64,000 bases of DNA from Streptomyces tsukubensis (lineage in GTDB: Bacteria; Actinomycetota; Actinomycetes; Streptomycetales; Streptomycetaceae). Below the pieces are notes generated by a model, which was given only the letters and a program-made list of their open reading frames with translations, made no database searches and had not been told where the DNA came from. Below, one piece after another: positions 50,886-59,720 of this stretch. The first letter of the stretch is position 1; each line of letters starts with the position of its first letter. The DNA lies in the NCBI RefSeq assembly GCF_003932715.1, contig NZ_CP020700.1:7028501-7092500 (forward strand). The letters run 5' to 3'. A program made the translations under genes and the position numbers.

Positions 50886-52034
50886 ATGGCTGCATATCGC
50901 AGGTTAGGCGTGATCGCCGGAATCGCACTTCTCGGCCTGGGGGTGACGGCGTACTCGTCCGCCGGGCCCGTGACCTCCACCGAGGCTCTGAAGATCGCGG
51001 CCGTGACGAAGACGGCCGAATGCCCGAAGTCCCCCACCGCCCCCGGCGGGCCGCCCGGAGGCAGCGTTCCGATCGCGAAGACGGTCAAGCCGACCAGTAC
51101 GCGATCCAGCACGGTCATCGTTCCGGACGGTCCGCAGATCCATTGCGGGACGGTTCAGGTGACGATGCATCAGAACATCGTGTACGCGTCGCCCACCGTC
51201 GCAGGCGTGCGGCACGACCTGAAGCTGGATCTGCAGATCCCGCGGACGAAGGGCCCGAAGCCCCTCGTCGTCTACATCACCGGCGGCGGATTCGTGATGG
51301 CGGACAAGACGAACAACCTCAACCAGCGCACCTTTGTGGCCGAGCAGGGTTACGCCGTGGCGAGCATCGAGTACCGCACCACGAGGACCGGCTCCACCTA
51401 CCGGGACGGCGTCGCGGATGTGAAGTCGGCGATCCGCTATCTGCGGGCCCATGCCGACACTCTGGGCATCAGCACCGACAAGGTGGCTGTCTGGGGCCAG
51501 TCGGCCGGCGGCTATCTGGCGGCCATGGCCGGCGCGACCAACGGCAGGGAACAGTTCGAGCAGGGCGACCACCTCGACCGGAGCAGCGACGTCCAGGCCG
51601 TGGTCGACCAGTTCGGCACCCATGACCTTGCCAGGACCGCCGACGACTTCGACGCGGAGACCAAGGCCCTGATCATGGCCCCCAACAGCTCCATCAACGC
51701 CTATGTCTTCGGACCGAACTCGGACAGGACGGTCCTGACGGACCGCGCCGCGAACCGGGCGGCCAACCCCGCCACCTACCTCAGCCCGTCATCGGCACCC
51801 TTCGCCCTGCTCCACGGCGACAGCGACCGCATCATCTCGCCCAGCCAGTCACTGATCATGCTCGACGCCCTCAAGGCGAAGCGCGTGCCGGGCACGCGCT
51901 ATGTCATCAAGGGGGCCGACCACGGCGACCTGGCCTTCCTCGGTGATCCCGAGGCAGGAAAGAAGTGGACCACACAGAAGGTGATGGGCACGATCACCCG
52001 ATTCCTGGACAAGGAGCTCCGGGACCGACGGTGA
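50886..52034 (+). CDS. Secreted alpha/beta hydrolase (esterase/lipase type)
   Basis: This 382-residue exported hydrolase has a hydrophobic signal segment (VIAGIALLGLGVTAYSSA). LQIPRTKGPKPLVVYITGGGFVMADKT gives a GGG-type oxyanion loop related to HGG of hormone-sensitive-lipase enzymes. The nucleophile elbow is VWGQSAGGYLAAMAG, the acid is likely in LLHGDSDRIISPSQ, and the His in IKGADHGDLAF. An ester or short acyl substrate is likely. The ATG at 50886 follows GGAGGGG. It is divergent from a TetR gene with an operator at 50847-50871 and ends at a hairpin terminator. Confidence 0.92.
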   Translation: MAAYRRLGVIAGIALLGLGVTAYSSAGPVTSTEALKIAAVTKTAECPKSPTAPGGPPGGSVPIAKTVKPTSTRSSTVIVPDGPQIHCGTVQVTMHQNIVYASPTVAGVRHDLKLDLQIPRTKGPKPLVVYITGGGFVMADKTNNLNQRTFVAEQGYAVASIEYRTTRTGSTYRDGVADVKSAIRYLRAHADTLGISTDKVAVWGQSAGGYLAAMAGATNGREQFEQGDHLDRSSDVQAVVDQFGTHDLARTADDFDAETKALIMAPNSSINAYVFGPNSDRTVLTDRAANRAANPATYLSPSSAPFALLHGDSDRIISPSQSLIMLDALKAKRVPGTRYVIKGADHGDLAFLGDPEAGKKWTTQKVMGTITRFLDKELRDRR

Positions 52035-52129
52035 GCCACCGCTCCCGGGCGTGCAGAACGGCGACTTTCGGTCGCACCTGCTCGGAACACGCCATTGTTC
52101 GGGCGAGAGGCAGCCTCCGGTGCTTTTCT

Positions 52130-52154
52130 CCTGAGGGCATGAGAAGCCCTCAGG
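52130..52154 (+). terminator. Hairpin after the secreted hydrolase
   Basis: CCTGAGGGC and GCCCTCAGG pair perfectly over 9 bases with a 7-base loop. It lies 96 bases after the hydrolase stop and 32 before the next start, so it separates the two genes. Confidence 0.65.
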
Positions 52155-52185
52155 CCCGAAAGCATCCGGCAGGAAAGGGTTTTCT

Positions 52186-55152
52186 TTGAGACACGCCGAC
52201 AGAACGACCACGGCTCCGGGCCGTCCGCTGCGCCCGGGACGGCAGGAACCGGTCCTCCGCGTGGTGGTGCACACGCTGGTGGCGGCACTCGTCGCGGGGC
52301 TGCTGAGCGCGGGCGCGCTGCTCGCCGGCGCCGGCACCGCCGCCGCGGCCCCGGGCGGTCCGCCCGGCGCCTACTACATCCAGAACGTCAAGCACGGCTT
52401 CGCCCTCTCGGCGGCCGAGAACAACGTCGACGCCCGTCCCCCGAAGGGCGACGAAGACCACCAGCAGTGGGAGTTCGTCGCACGGCCGGACGGCTCGCAC
52501 TGGATCAGGAGTACGAGCCGGAGCGGGCAGTGCCTCGGGCGAAGCGCGGCGAACACCTCGCCGCGTCTCGTCGGGTGCGGTGACGCCACGGGCGGCTGGT
52601 GGCTCCACAGCGTCGGCGGCGAGAGGTACGCGCTGCTCACCGGCCCAGGCGGCACCGAACGGCTCACCAGCGGACCGGCCACCGACGACAACGTGGCGTG
52701 GCCCTTCTTCAGCACCGTCACCGACGAGACCACCGAGTGGTACGTCACGCCGGTCAATCCGACGAAGACTCCGCTGACCGGAGAGGACCTCGCGGACCCC
52801 ACCTTCGATCAGCTCACCTTCCTCACCACGCACAACGCCTACCAGAACACGGAGGACATCCCGGGGGTCATGGGCCCCGCTCAGCCGCATTCGATCGTCA
52901 CGCAGCTCAACCACGGCGTACGCGGCCTGATGATCGACGTCCACAACCATCACGGGCTGATCGGCGTCTGCCACAAGCCCTGCTCGTCCCTCGAAATACG
53001 GCCGCTGGAGAACGTTCTGGCGGACATCACCCAATGGCTCAACAGACCTGAGAGCCGGAACGAGATCGTCACCCTTTTCATCGAGGACCGTGTCACCGCG
53101 GCCGAGATGAAGACTGCCTTCGATCATCCGTCCGTCCAGAGCGCGCTCAGCAGCCTCGTCTACAACCCCCGTACGGAAAAGGTCGACGAAAGGGGGTGGC
53201 CCCGGCGCTCCGAGATGATCAACGACAACAAGCGGTTGCTCATCTTCTCCGACAAGTCGGAGGGCGATGCGGGGTCTCGCGAAGCCTTCGGAGTGATGTC
53301 CGGCAAGGACTGGACCGTGGAGAACTACTGGTCCATGGGGGCCGGGCTGGGCAACTCCAACTGGCGGTGCTTCAGCAGGTGGAGCGACATTCCCCTGACC
53401 AAGGAGGAGCCGAAGTTCCGCCGTCTCTTCGTGATGAACCATTTCCGTGACGCTCCGCTGTCCCCGACCTACACCATCGACAACGGAAAGCTCCAGAACC
53501 GGGCCGAACGCTTCTGCATGCCCGCCGCCCGGAAGAAGCCCAACTTCCTCGCCGTCGACCAGTACAAGGACGGCGACCCGAGCCCGCTGACCACCGTCAA
53601 CGCCCTCAACGCCTATACGTACCACGGTGACACCCCGGGTATGGGCGGTACCCAGCCGGTCTGGCAGGTCCCACGGCTGACGGTGATGCCGCTCGGTGAC
53701 TCCATCACCCAAGGTGTGGGCAGTAGTCACGGGAACGGATACCGGGACTACCTGCGGAACCATCTTCAGGGGCGTGCGGGCGTTCTCGACTTCGTCGGCT
53801 CCCTCGCGCACGGCAACGGGCCCGACTCGCAGCACGAGGGCCATTCGGGCTTCCTGATCGAACAGGTCGCCGCGGACGTCGAATCGTGGCTGTACGCGGC
53901 CAAGCCCAATGTGGTCACGCTTCACCTCGGCAGCAACGACATCAACCGGAACCACGAGGTCGCCACCGCCCCCGCGCGTCTGGGCGCCCTGATGGACCGG
54001 ATCCTGGCCGCAGCTCCCGATGTGACGATCCTCGTCGCCGGCATCGTGCCCAACTACCGCCCGGGAGTGTCCGCCCGGGTGGAAGCCTTCAACAGCGCGC
54101 TGCCGGGGCTGGTCGCCGCGCGCCAGGCGCAGGGCCGCAAGGTGTTCCAGGTGAACATCCCGACGTTGAAGACGCACGACCTCCCCGACGGGCTCCATCC
54201 CAACGACAACGGCTACAAGAAGATGGCACGGGCCTTCTCCGAGACCCTGGCCAGGGCCGAGGTACGGGGCGGGATCACCGAGAACGTCACGGTCGCGCCG
54301 CCCTCGCCGGGAGCTGCCCTCAGCCTCGGCGACGGGGATGTGGACTTCGATGCGGACGGTCGCACGGACTATCTCGTCGTCGGTGCGAATGGGAGTGTGC
54401 GTGTCCTGCTGAATCGCGGCGGCGATGGCCAGGGTGGCTGGGAAGACCTCGGACAGGTCGCCTCCGGCTCGTCGCTCTGGACCGGCGGCCAGGTCAGATT
54501 CGCGGACTTCGACGCGGACGGCCGCACGGACTATCTCGTGGTCGCTGCGAACGGGAGTGTGCGTGTGCTGTTGAACCGCGGCGGTGACGGCCGGGGTGGC
54601 TGGGAAGACCTCGGACAGGTCGCCTCCGGGTCCTCGCAGTGGACGTCCGACCAGCTCCGGTTCGCGGACTTCGACGCGGACGGTCGCACGGACTATCTCG
54701 TGGTCGCTGCGAACGGGAGTGTGCGTGTCCTGCTGAATCGTGGTGGTGACGGCCGGGGCGGCTGGGAGAGTCTCGGTTACGTCGCGTCCGGCTCGTCGCT
54801 CTGGACCGGCAGCCAGGTCAGATTCGCGGATTTCGACGCCGACAACAGGGCCGACTATCTGATCATCGACGCGAACGGGAGTGTGCGTGTCCTGCTGAAT
54901 CGTGGTGGTGACGGCCGGGGCGGCTGGGAGAATCTCGGCTACGTCGCCTCCGGCTCCTCGCACTGGACCGGCAGTCAGGTCAGATTCGGTGACTACAACG
55001 CCGACAACAGGGCCGACTACCTCGTCATCGGCGCCAACGGCAGCCTGCGGACCATCCTGAACCGCGGCGGTGACAACCGGGGCGGCTGGGAGCACCGCGG
55101 CTATGTCGCGTCCGGCTCCGCGCAGTGGACCGGCGCACAAGTCCGCATCTGA
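52186..55152 (+). CDS. Secreted fusion: PI-PLC-like, SGNH hydrolase and VCBS repeats
   Basis: This 988-residue exported protein starts at TTG 52186 behind AGGAAAGG. A signal peptide ends near AAAA-PGG (about residue 55). Residues about 60-190 resemble a ricin/beta-trefoil-like part (QQWEFVARPDGSHWIRS, CLGRSAA). A PI-PLC X-like domain follows with FLTTHNAYQNTE and GLMIDVHNHHG. From about 500 an SGNH hydrolase has PLGDSITQGVGSS (Ser), LHLGSNDIN and GLHPNDNGYKKM (Asp/His). The last 270 residues are five VCBS/FG-GAP repeats such as FDADGRTDYLVVGANGSV. It could attack phospholipids or acylated polymers outside the cell. Confidence 0.9.
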   Translation: MRHADRTTTAPGRPLRPGRQEPVLRVVVHTLVAALVAGLLSAGALLAGAGTAAAAPGGPPGAYYIQNVKHGFALSAAENNVDARPPKGDEDHQQWEFVARPDGSHWIRSTSRSGQCLGRSAANTSPRLVGCGDATGGWWLHSVGGERYALLTGPGGTERLTSGPATDDNVAWPFFSTVTDETTEWYVTPVNPTKTPLTGEDLADPTFDQLTFLTTHNAYQNTEDIPGVMGPAQPHSIVTQLNHGVRGLMIDVHNHHGLIGVCHKPCSSLEIRPLENVLADITQWLNRPESRNEIVTLFIEDRVTAAEMKTAFDHPSVQSALSSLVYNPRTEKVDERGWPRRSEMINDNKRLLIFSDKSEGDAGSREAFGVMSGKDWTVENYWSMGAGLGNSNWRCFSRWSDIPLTKEEPKFRRLFVMNHFRDAPLSPTYTIDNGKLQNRAERFCMPAARKKPNFLAVDQYKDGDPSPLTTVNALNAYTYHGDTPGMGGTQPVWQVPRLTVMPLGDSITQGVGSSHGNGYRDYLRNHLQGRAGVLDFVGSLAHGNGPDSQHEGHSGFLIEQVAADVESWLYAAKPNVVTLHLGSNDINRNHEVATAPARLGALMDRILAAAPDVTILVAGIVPNYRPGVSARVEAFNSALPGLVAARQAQGRKVFQVNIPTLKTHDLPDGLHPNDNGYKKMARAFSETLARAEVRGGITENVTVAPPSPGAALSLGDGDVDFDADGRTDYLVVGANGSVRVLLNRGGDGQGGWEDLGQVASGSSLWTGGQVRFADFDADGRTDYLVVAANGSVRVLLNRGGDGRGGWEDLGQVASGSSQWTSDQLRFADFDADGRTDYLVVAANGSVRVLLNRGGDGRGGWESLGYVASGSSLWTGSQVRFADFDADNRADYLIIDANGSVRVLLNRGGDGRGGWENLGYVASGSSHWTGSQVRFGDYNADNRADYLVIGANGSLRTILNRGGDNRGGWEHRGYVASGSAQWTGAQVRI

Positions 55153-55180
55153 GCCCTACGGCTCCCGACCCTTCGGGTCA

Positions 55181-55215
55181 CGTCTCCGGCCCGACCCACG
55201 GCCGGGCCGGAGACG
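55181..55215 (+). terminator. 13-bp terminator after the fusion enzyme
   Basis: CGTCTCCGGCCCG (55181-55193) pairs perfectly with CGGGCCGGAGACG (55203-55215), 28 bases after the stop. Confidence 0.85.
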
Positions 55216-55308
55216 CTCCCGGCGCCGGGAGAACGGGGCGTACGACGCCTCATGATCGTTCCTGGTGACGTCCAGCGTCCCCGCCGTGGGCAGGCAGATG
55301 TTGATGCG

Positions 55309-55329
55309 ATGGGGACCAGTTGGGGACCA
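55309..55329. repeat. Tandem TTGGGGACCA motif, third locus
   Basis: Twenty of 21 bases match the tandem motif next to the integrase at 10487-10507 (only the first T is changed to A). It lies in a 313-base gap (55153-55465) with no gene, far outside the island. It may be a scar of another integrated element. Confidence 0.55.
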
Positions 55330-55465
55330 TGCGGTCCAGGCGCTCCGCATGAGCCTCTGCCCCCGCGCGCCGTGCCGTGCGACTGTCGGCCACTGCCGGG
55401 CACGGGTAGATCTGGACTTCCTCGACCGTAGGGCCGAACCGGCCCGCACCCATCAGGAGAATGTC

Positions 55466-55882
55466 ATGAGCCTGACCTTAAGATCACGCTGGGCGGCGAC
55501 ACTCGCCACCGCCGCACTGACCGCCCTGGGCGTCACCGCCCCCGGTGCCGCCGCCCAGCCCCAGTCGGGCAAGTCGATGGATGTGCAGTGGGCGAACGCC
55601 GACCCCGCGGTGCATCCTTCGATCTTCGGCACTCTCACCATCGGCGGTATCTACACCTGTACCGAACCGGCCGGTACCACCGTGCCGGTCAGCTTCAGCG
55701 CTCTCCAGCTGATGCCGATAGCCATGCCGTCCGGCGCGGGCCATCTGCCGTGCGGCCCCGGAGTGGTCGACGCGCCCTGGAGCCTCACCAGCTTTCCCAC
55801 GACGGATGTGCACTGCGGATATGTTTCCGTGCTGACCACCTTCGACGGAGTACTGCTGCCCGTCGACGAGTTCACCGTCTGA
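55466..55882 (+). CDS. Small secreted protein
   Basis: This 138-residue protein has a signal peptide (SLTLRSRWAATLATAALTALGVTAPGAAA-Q). The mature part is about 108 residues, beta-rich, with three or four cysteines (IYTCTEPAG, HLPCGPG, VHCGYVS) that could form disulphides. No enzyme motif is visible. The ATG at 55466 follows AGGAGA. It resembles the many small Streptomyces secreted proteins of unknown role and stands alone. Confidence 0.78.
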   Translation: MSLTLRSRWAATLATAALTALGVTAPGAAAQPQSGKSMDVQWANADPAVHPSIFGTLTIGGIYTCTEPAGTTVPVSFSALQLMPIAMPSGAGHLPCGPGVVDAPWSLTSFPTTDVHCGYVSVLTTFDGVLLPVDEFTV

Positions 55883-56170
55883 CCCGGAAGGGCCGTCCTC
55901 GCTTCGATGACCGCCCATCGCCGCGGTCGTACGGGTCGGCATCCGCGTACGCATCGTGCACCCCAGCAGCCCCAGCAGCCCCACCGACACGGTGCCCGGT
56001 GGCGGTCGCAGACGGCAGCGCGGCGGTCGCCCATCCCCCGAGGTGGCGACCGCCGCACTTGGCTGAAGTTCTCCTCCCGCAAGTCACTCGAACTCGACTC
56101 ACGGGTTCAACAGTTCATTTCTGCACCTTCCTTCGATGCCCCGGTCCGAAGCATGCCTCTTCCCGCACGG

Positions 56171-56761
56171 CTAGATCCGTCGGCCCCCGTCCGCTACCTG
56201 GTCCGGGTTGGTGAGAATCTTCTCGATCTCCGCGAACATCATTTCGACGTCCCTCTTCGTGACCTGCGGGAGGTCCCCACGGGAAAGCCCGAGCCGTTGA
56301 GAGTTGAGCGCCTTCACGCAGTCCGCGAGGCGTTCTTCGGTAGAAACAAGTCCAGCTCCCGAGCTGAATTTATTCTCCGCCTTCAGGATTTCGAGGTAGT
56401 CCTTCGCGTCCTCGTCTCCCGAATCGGCGGCCCTCTGCCACCAGTAATTGGCATAGGACTGCTCGTTGAGAAGTTCCCACAGCTCTGCCGCACGTCGCTG
56501 TTCGGCGGCGCAGACACCCTCGTCGTCCGAACGCTTCAGGAGTTCCGCAAGTTCGCGGAAATGATTGAACGTGGACGTCGGGAAAGAGTCCTGGATCAGG
56601 AGGTACGCTTCCCCGGCCGGGGGCCGGCCCGAAGGCCGCCCCCCCGCACGGTCCGACAGTTCTCCCAGCCGACGGTCGTCGCACAGAGCCTGCTGGAAGA
56701 GCTCCAGCAGGACCAGCCTGGCGAGGGCGTCACGCTCCCTCAGGGAAAACCAAATGCTCAT
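56171..56761 (-). CDS. Helical partner protein of the ECF sigma factor
   Basis: This 196-residue soluble helical protein contains one clear Sel1/TPR-like unit (YANYWWQRAADSGDEDAKDYLEILKAENKF). The start LRERDALARLVLLELFQQALCDDRRLGEL is helical. It has no membrane segment, so it is not a typical anti-sigma factor. Its ATG overlaps the sigma factor stop by four bases (ATGA), so it is translationally coupled and likely interacts with or depends on that sigma factor. Its base composition is less GC-rich than its neighbours, which may reflect transfer. Confidence 0.75.
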   Translation of the reverse strand: MSIWFSLRERDALARLVLLELFQQALCDDRRLGELSDRAGGRPSGRPPAGEAYLLIQDSFPTSTFNHFRELAELLKRSDDEGVCAAEQRRAAELWELLNEQSYANYWWQRAADSGDEDAKDYLEILKAENKFSSGAGLVSTEERLADCVKALNSQRLGLSRGDLPQVTKRDVEMMFAEIEKILTNPDQVADGGRRI

Positions 56762-57312
56762 GCTGACACCCCCTCCTCCGGCGACGCCGTCATAACCTTC
56801 TCCAAACGTGTGAGCGCTGCTCGCAGATACCGTTTTACGGTCTCCTCGCTAACGCCCATGTTCACTGCGACCACCGAGGGATGCACATCCTTGAGCACGC
56901 AGGATTCAACAACTTCTCGCTGGCGCTCGGGCAGCTTCGCTACAACATCATCAATGCCTGCCCGAAATTCCTTATAAGCCTCCTCCGGAAGTCCTATGGA
57001 TGAGATGCCATCAGGAAGGGCTTCCGGAGAGACCGGGATCAGGGCCACCTTGGAATTCTTGCGATATTCATCAATAAGGACTCTTCTGAGGACCGTTCGG
57101 CTGTAGGCCTCAAGCCGGTCCGGGCTGACATGCGCCAACTCGGGGAAGAACTTCTTGAACACCTTCTCCATCGTGGTCTGGACGGCGTCCTCCGCCAGAT
57201 GACGGTCGCCGCTGCTCTGCGCATACGCTGCGCGAAGCAGAGGTTGTCTCAGTTTCGCAAAGCGACTCTGTGGGTCGCTGTTGTGCAGGTCGGGGCACAT
57301 TTCTTCAGTCAC
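56758..57312 (-). CDS. ECF-type RNA polymerase sigma factor
   Basis: This 184-residue sigma-70-family protein has a region 2 (AAYAQSSGDRHLAEDAVQTTMEKVFKKFF, RLEAYSRTVLRRVLIDEYRKN) and region 4 (LPERQREVVESCVLKDVHPSVVAVNMGVSEETVKRYLRAALTRLEKVM). It should direct transcription of a small regulon. The GTG at 57312 follows GGGGAGGGG. It is co-translated with the downstream helical protein. The lower GC content of this pair stands out. No anti-sigma gene is visible nearby, so control may be through its partner. Confidence 0.9.
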   Translation of the reverse strand: MTEEMCPDLHNSDPQSRFAKLRQPLLRAAYAQSSGDRHLAEDAVQTTMEKVFKKFFPELAHVSPDRLEAYSRTVLRRVLIDEYRKNSKVALIPVSPEALPDGISSIGLPEEAYKEFRAGIDDVVAKLPERQREVVESCVLKDVHPSVVAVNMGVSEETVKRYLRAALTRLEKVMTASPEEGVSA

Positions 57313-57739
57313 GTGCCCCTCCCCTCGACGAGGGGAAGGACGCCGTGGATCGGGCGCCCAGTGGACAGGACGGGGGACCAGTGCTCCCGTCTCCTGCCAT
57401 CGCGGGCCAAGCCATCGGCTCAGCCTCCCTTCCGGAGAACTTCAGCGGTTGAAGGACACGCCTTCACCCCCTAAGACGTCCCGACGCCCCGGATCCGGAT
57501 GCCTGCGCCGGACTTTCTCAAGATGTTCTTCCGCCGCCGGGCACAGCGACCGGACCGTCTTCGGGGCTCGGTCCCGCGCCGCACCGAACCCCGACCGGAC
57601 AAACCGGCGCACGCGCATCCGGATCCGGGCCCTCCCGAACGTGTAGGGGGTGACGGACGCGAAAGCCGGGACAACTCCCGGCGCTCCGCGACCGTCACCG
57701 TCGCGCGACCAGGGCGACGGACCCTCCCGAAGGAGAGAC
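57313..57739. other. Divergent gap between sigma factor and small membrane protein
   Basis: This 427-base gap has no convincing gene. It should contain the promoter of the sigma factor operon leftward and that of the small membrane protein rightward. I see no clear sigma-type promoter consensus. Confidence 0.4.
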
Positions 57740-57886
57740 ATGCCCGCCGACCGAGACCGCACAGCGATTGCCCTCCTGGGGGCTGCCCTGGCCGGAATCA
57801 TCGCCGTCCTGCGCCCGGACCTCATCCCCGCCCTGACGCTCGCCGTGGCCGCCTGGGTCGCCCTTGCCCTGTACCTCAAGCTGTGA
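57740..57886 (+). CDS. Small membrane protein, 48 residues
   Basis: AAGGAGAGAC precedes ATG 57740. The peptide is one or two short hydrophobic helices: DRTAIALLGAALAGIIAVLRPDLIPALTLAVAAWVALALYLKL. The Arg-Pro-Asp turn in the middle suggests a hairpin or a single broken helix. It is too small for a domain assignment. Strong start signals and clean codon use support it as a gene. The function is unknown. Confidence 0.65.
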   Translation: MPADRDRTAIALLGAALAGIIAVLRPDLIPALTLAVAAWVALALYLKL

Positions 57887-57985
57887 ACAGCAGGCCGCGG
57901 CTGCCGCGAACACCTCGTCGACCGAGCCGCCCACACCGGCATCGCCCTCGGAGCCGACGCCGCACCCCCGGCGCACGCGGCGGGT

Positions 57986-59371
57986 TCAGGGGAGGTCCGG
58001 GGGCAGGAAGTGCACTCCGACGGTCCCGTCCCGGTTCCCCGCGGCCAGCAGGGTGCTGCCGGGGGAGCAGAGGAGGGAGACGACGGGGGCCGTACAGTGC
58101 GTCAACGGCTCGCCGAGGGCCGCACCGGTTGCCGTGTGCCACACCCGTACCGTGCGGTCCGTGGTGCCGGCGGTCACCAGCAGCCGCCCGTCCGGGGTGA
58201 ACACGGCGTGGCCGACGGGCCCGGTGTGGCCGGTCAGCGGACCTGCGGCCGGCCGTCCGGTGGCCGGGTTCCGGAGCAGTACGGTCCCGTCGTGTCCGGT
58301 GGTGGCGAGGGTCCGGCCGTCGGGGGAGACCACTGCCTGGGTGACGGGGCCGGTATGACCGGTCAGCGGCTTGCCCACGGGCCGGCCGGTGCCGGTGCTC
58401 CAGCGGCGCACCGTGCCGTCGCGGCCCCCGGTCACCAGCATCCGGCCGTCGTGCGAGAACGCCAGCGCGTCCGGGCCCGCCGCATCAGCCGGTATCGGGC
58501 CCGTGAGCGGCTGTCCGGTGACGGGGTGGTGGAGCCGTACGGTCCGGTCCTCCCCGGTGGTGGCGAGGGCACGGCCGTCGCGGGAGAAGAGAAGCCGGGT
58601 GACAGGGCCGGTATGACCCGGCAGCGGTGCACCGACCGGACGGCGGGTCGAGACGTTCCAGCGACGGACGGTTCCGTCGTTGCCCCCCGTCACCAGCATC
58701 CGGCCGTCGCGCGAGTACGCCAGGCACCGCACCCTGCCGTCATGGCCCGTCAGAGGGGAGCCCGCGGGCTCCCCGGACACGGGATCCCAGAACCGCACCG
58801 TAGGGTCCCATCCGGCGCTGACGAGCAGGGAGCCCGACGGGGCGAAGGCGAGGGCGGATACCGGACCCGTATGCCCCTGGAGCGGGGGTGTGACGGCCCG
58901 TCCGGTGCCGGGATCCCAGAGGCGTACGACCGGGTCCCAGCCGGCGGTCGCAAGCAGGGAGCCGGACGGTGTGAAGGCGAGGGAGCCGACGGCCCCGGAG
59001 TGCCTTCCGAACGACAGGGCGTACCAATGGGGTTCCCGTACGGAACCGACGGCGGCGGCCTTCGACGCGGGGAGGGTCCGGCAGGCGGCGCGCCACGGCC
59101 GGAGCGCGGGATCGTCGGCGGGCAGCAGTTCCCGGTGCCCGCCGCCGTGGAGCATCAGGGCCCGGACCAGGTCGACGACGAGTTCGGCGTCCAGGGCCCG
59201 CCGCCCGGTGAAGGCGTTGTCGAGAACGTTCGGGGTGAGGGTGTGGAGCCCGTGCCGGTGCGCTGCGCGCAGGACGGCCCGCGGCGGCGGCGAGCCCCGC
59301 TCGGCGCGCAAAGCTCTCAGCGCGGCGGCGAGTGCGGACAGAGGCTCGCCGGTGCCGTCGGCCGATCCCAT
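57986..59371 (-). CDS. WD40-repeat protein
   Basis: This 461-residue protein has a helical N-terminus (about 1-110, LSALAAALRALRAERG...VVDLVRALMLHGGG) that resembles the helix-turn-helix-like start of actinobacterial WD40 proteins. Eight WD40 blades follow with units such as HSGAVGSLAFTPSGSLLATA and the WDP/WNV endings (VRLWDPGTGRAV, VRFWDPVSG, VRRWNVSTR). It has no signal peptide or membrane segment. WD40 propellers are binding platforms, and the ligand is unknown. It stands alone; its promoter should lie in 59372-59720. Confidence 0.9.
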   Translation of the reverse strand: MGSADGTGEPLSALAAALRALRAERGSPPPRAVLRAAHRHGLHTLTPNVLDNAFTGRRALDAELVVDLVRALMLHGGGHRELLPADDPALRPWRAACRTLPASKAAAVGSVREPHWYALSFGRHSGAVGSLAFTPSGSLLATAGWDPVVRLWDPGTGRAVTPPLQGHTGPVSALAFAPSGSLLVSAGWDPTVRFWDPVSGEPAGSPLTGHDGRVRCLAYSRDGRMLVTGGNDGTVRRWNVSTRRPVGAPLPGHTGPVTRLLFSRDGRALATTGEDRTVRLHHPVTGQPLTGPIPADAAGPDALAFSHDGRMLVTGGRDGTVRRWSTGTGRPVGKPLTGHTGPVTQAVVSPDGRTLATTGHDGTVLLRNPATGRPAAGPLTGHTGPVGHAVFTPDGRLLVTAGTTDRTVRVWHTATGAALGEPLTHCTAPVVSLLCSPGSTLLAAGNRDGTVGVHFLPPDLP

Positions 59372-59720
59372 GTGGTCCCCCGGTGCCGGTGCGTTCGGCC
59401 ACCTTAGAACCTCGAAGGGGCCGGATCACCCACCGGTGCCGGTGGAGTCCGTACGAGGCTCGGCCTCCGCACCGTTCCCCGTCCCGGCCCCCGGTCTCCC
59501 GGCCGCGGCTCTCGGAGACCGGGCCGGTGCCATGGCCGGAAGAGAGCTATTGACACCGGTCCGCTCATGGGACGGTGGGTCCCGTACGGGAACGCGGTTC
59601 GGCGTCCTCGTACCGGCGCGTGCCCCTGTGCCGCGCCACGCCCCTCAGCACGTTGCGAACTCCGCGTTCTGATCGCTCAGTACTTCCTGATGCTTCTCGT
59701 CCTCACGGCTGGAGAACCTC
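59372..59720. other. Divergent gap between WD40 and protease genes
   Basis: These 349 bases carry no gene that I can support. A stem with CCGGTCTCC and GGAGACCGG arms lies near 59489-59521. GGAG ten bases before 59721 is the protease ribosome-binding site. Confidence 0.4.

Noticed and set aside
52150..55140. A 996-codon open frame antisense to the fusion enzyme gene
   Set aside because: It is a high-GC shadow: composition is Val/Gly/Arg-rich and repetitive, mirroring the VCBS repeats, without any family motif or ribosome site.
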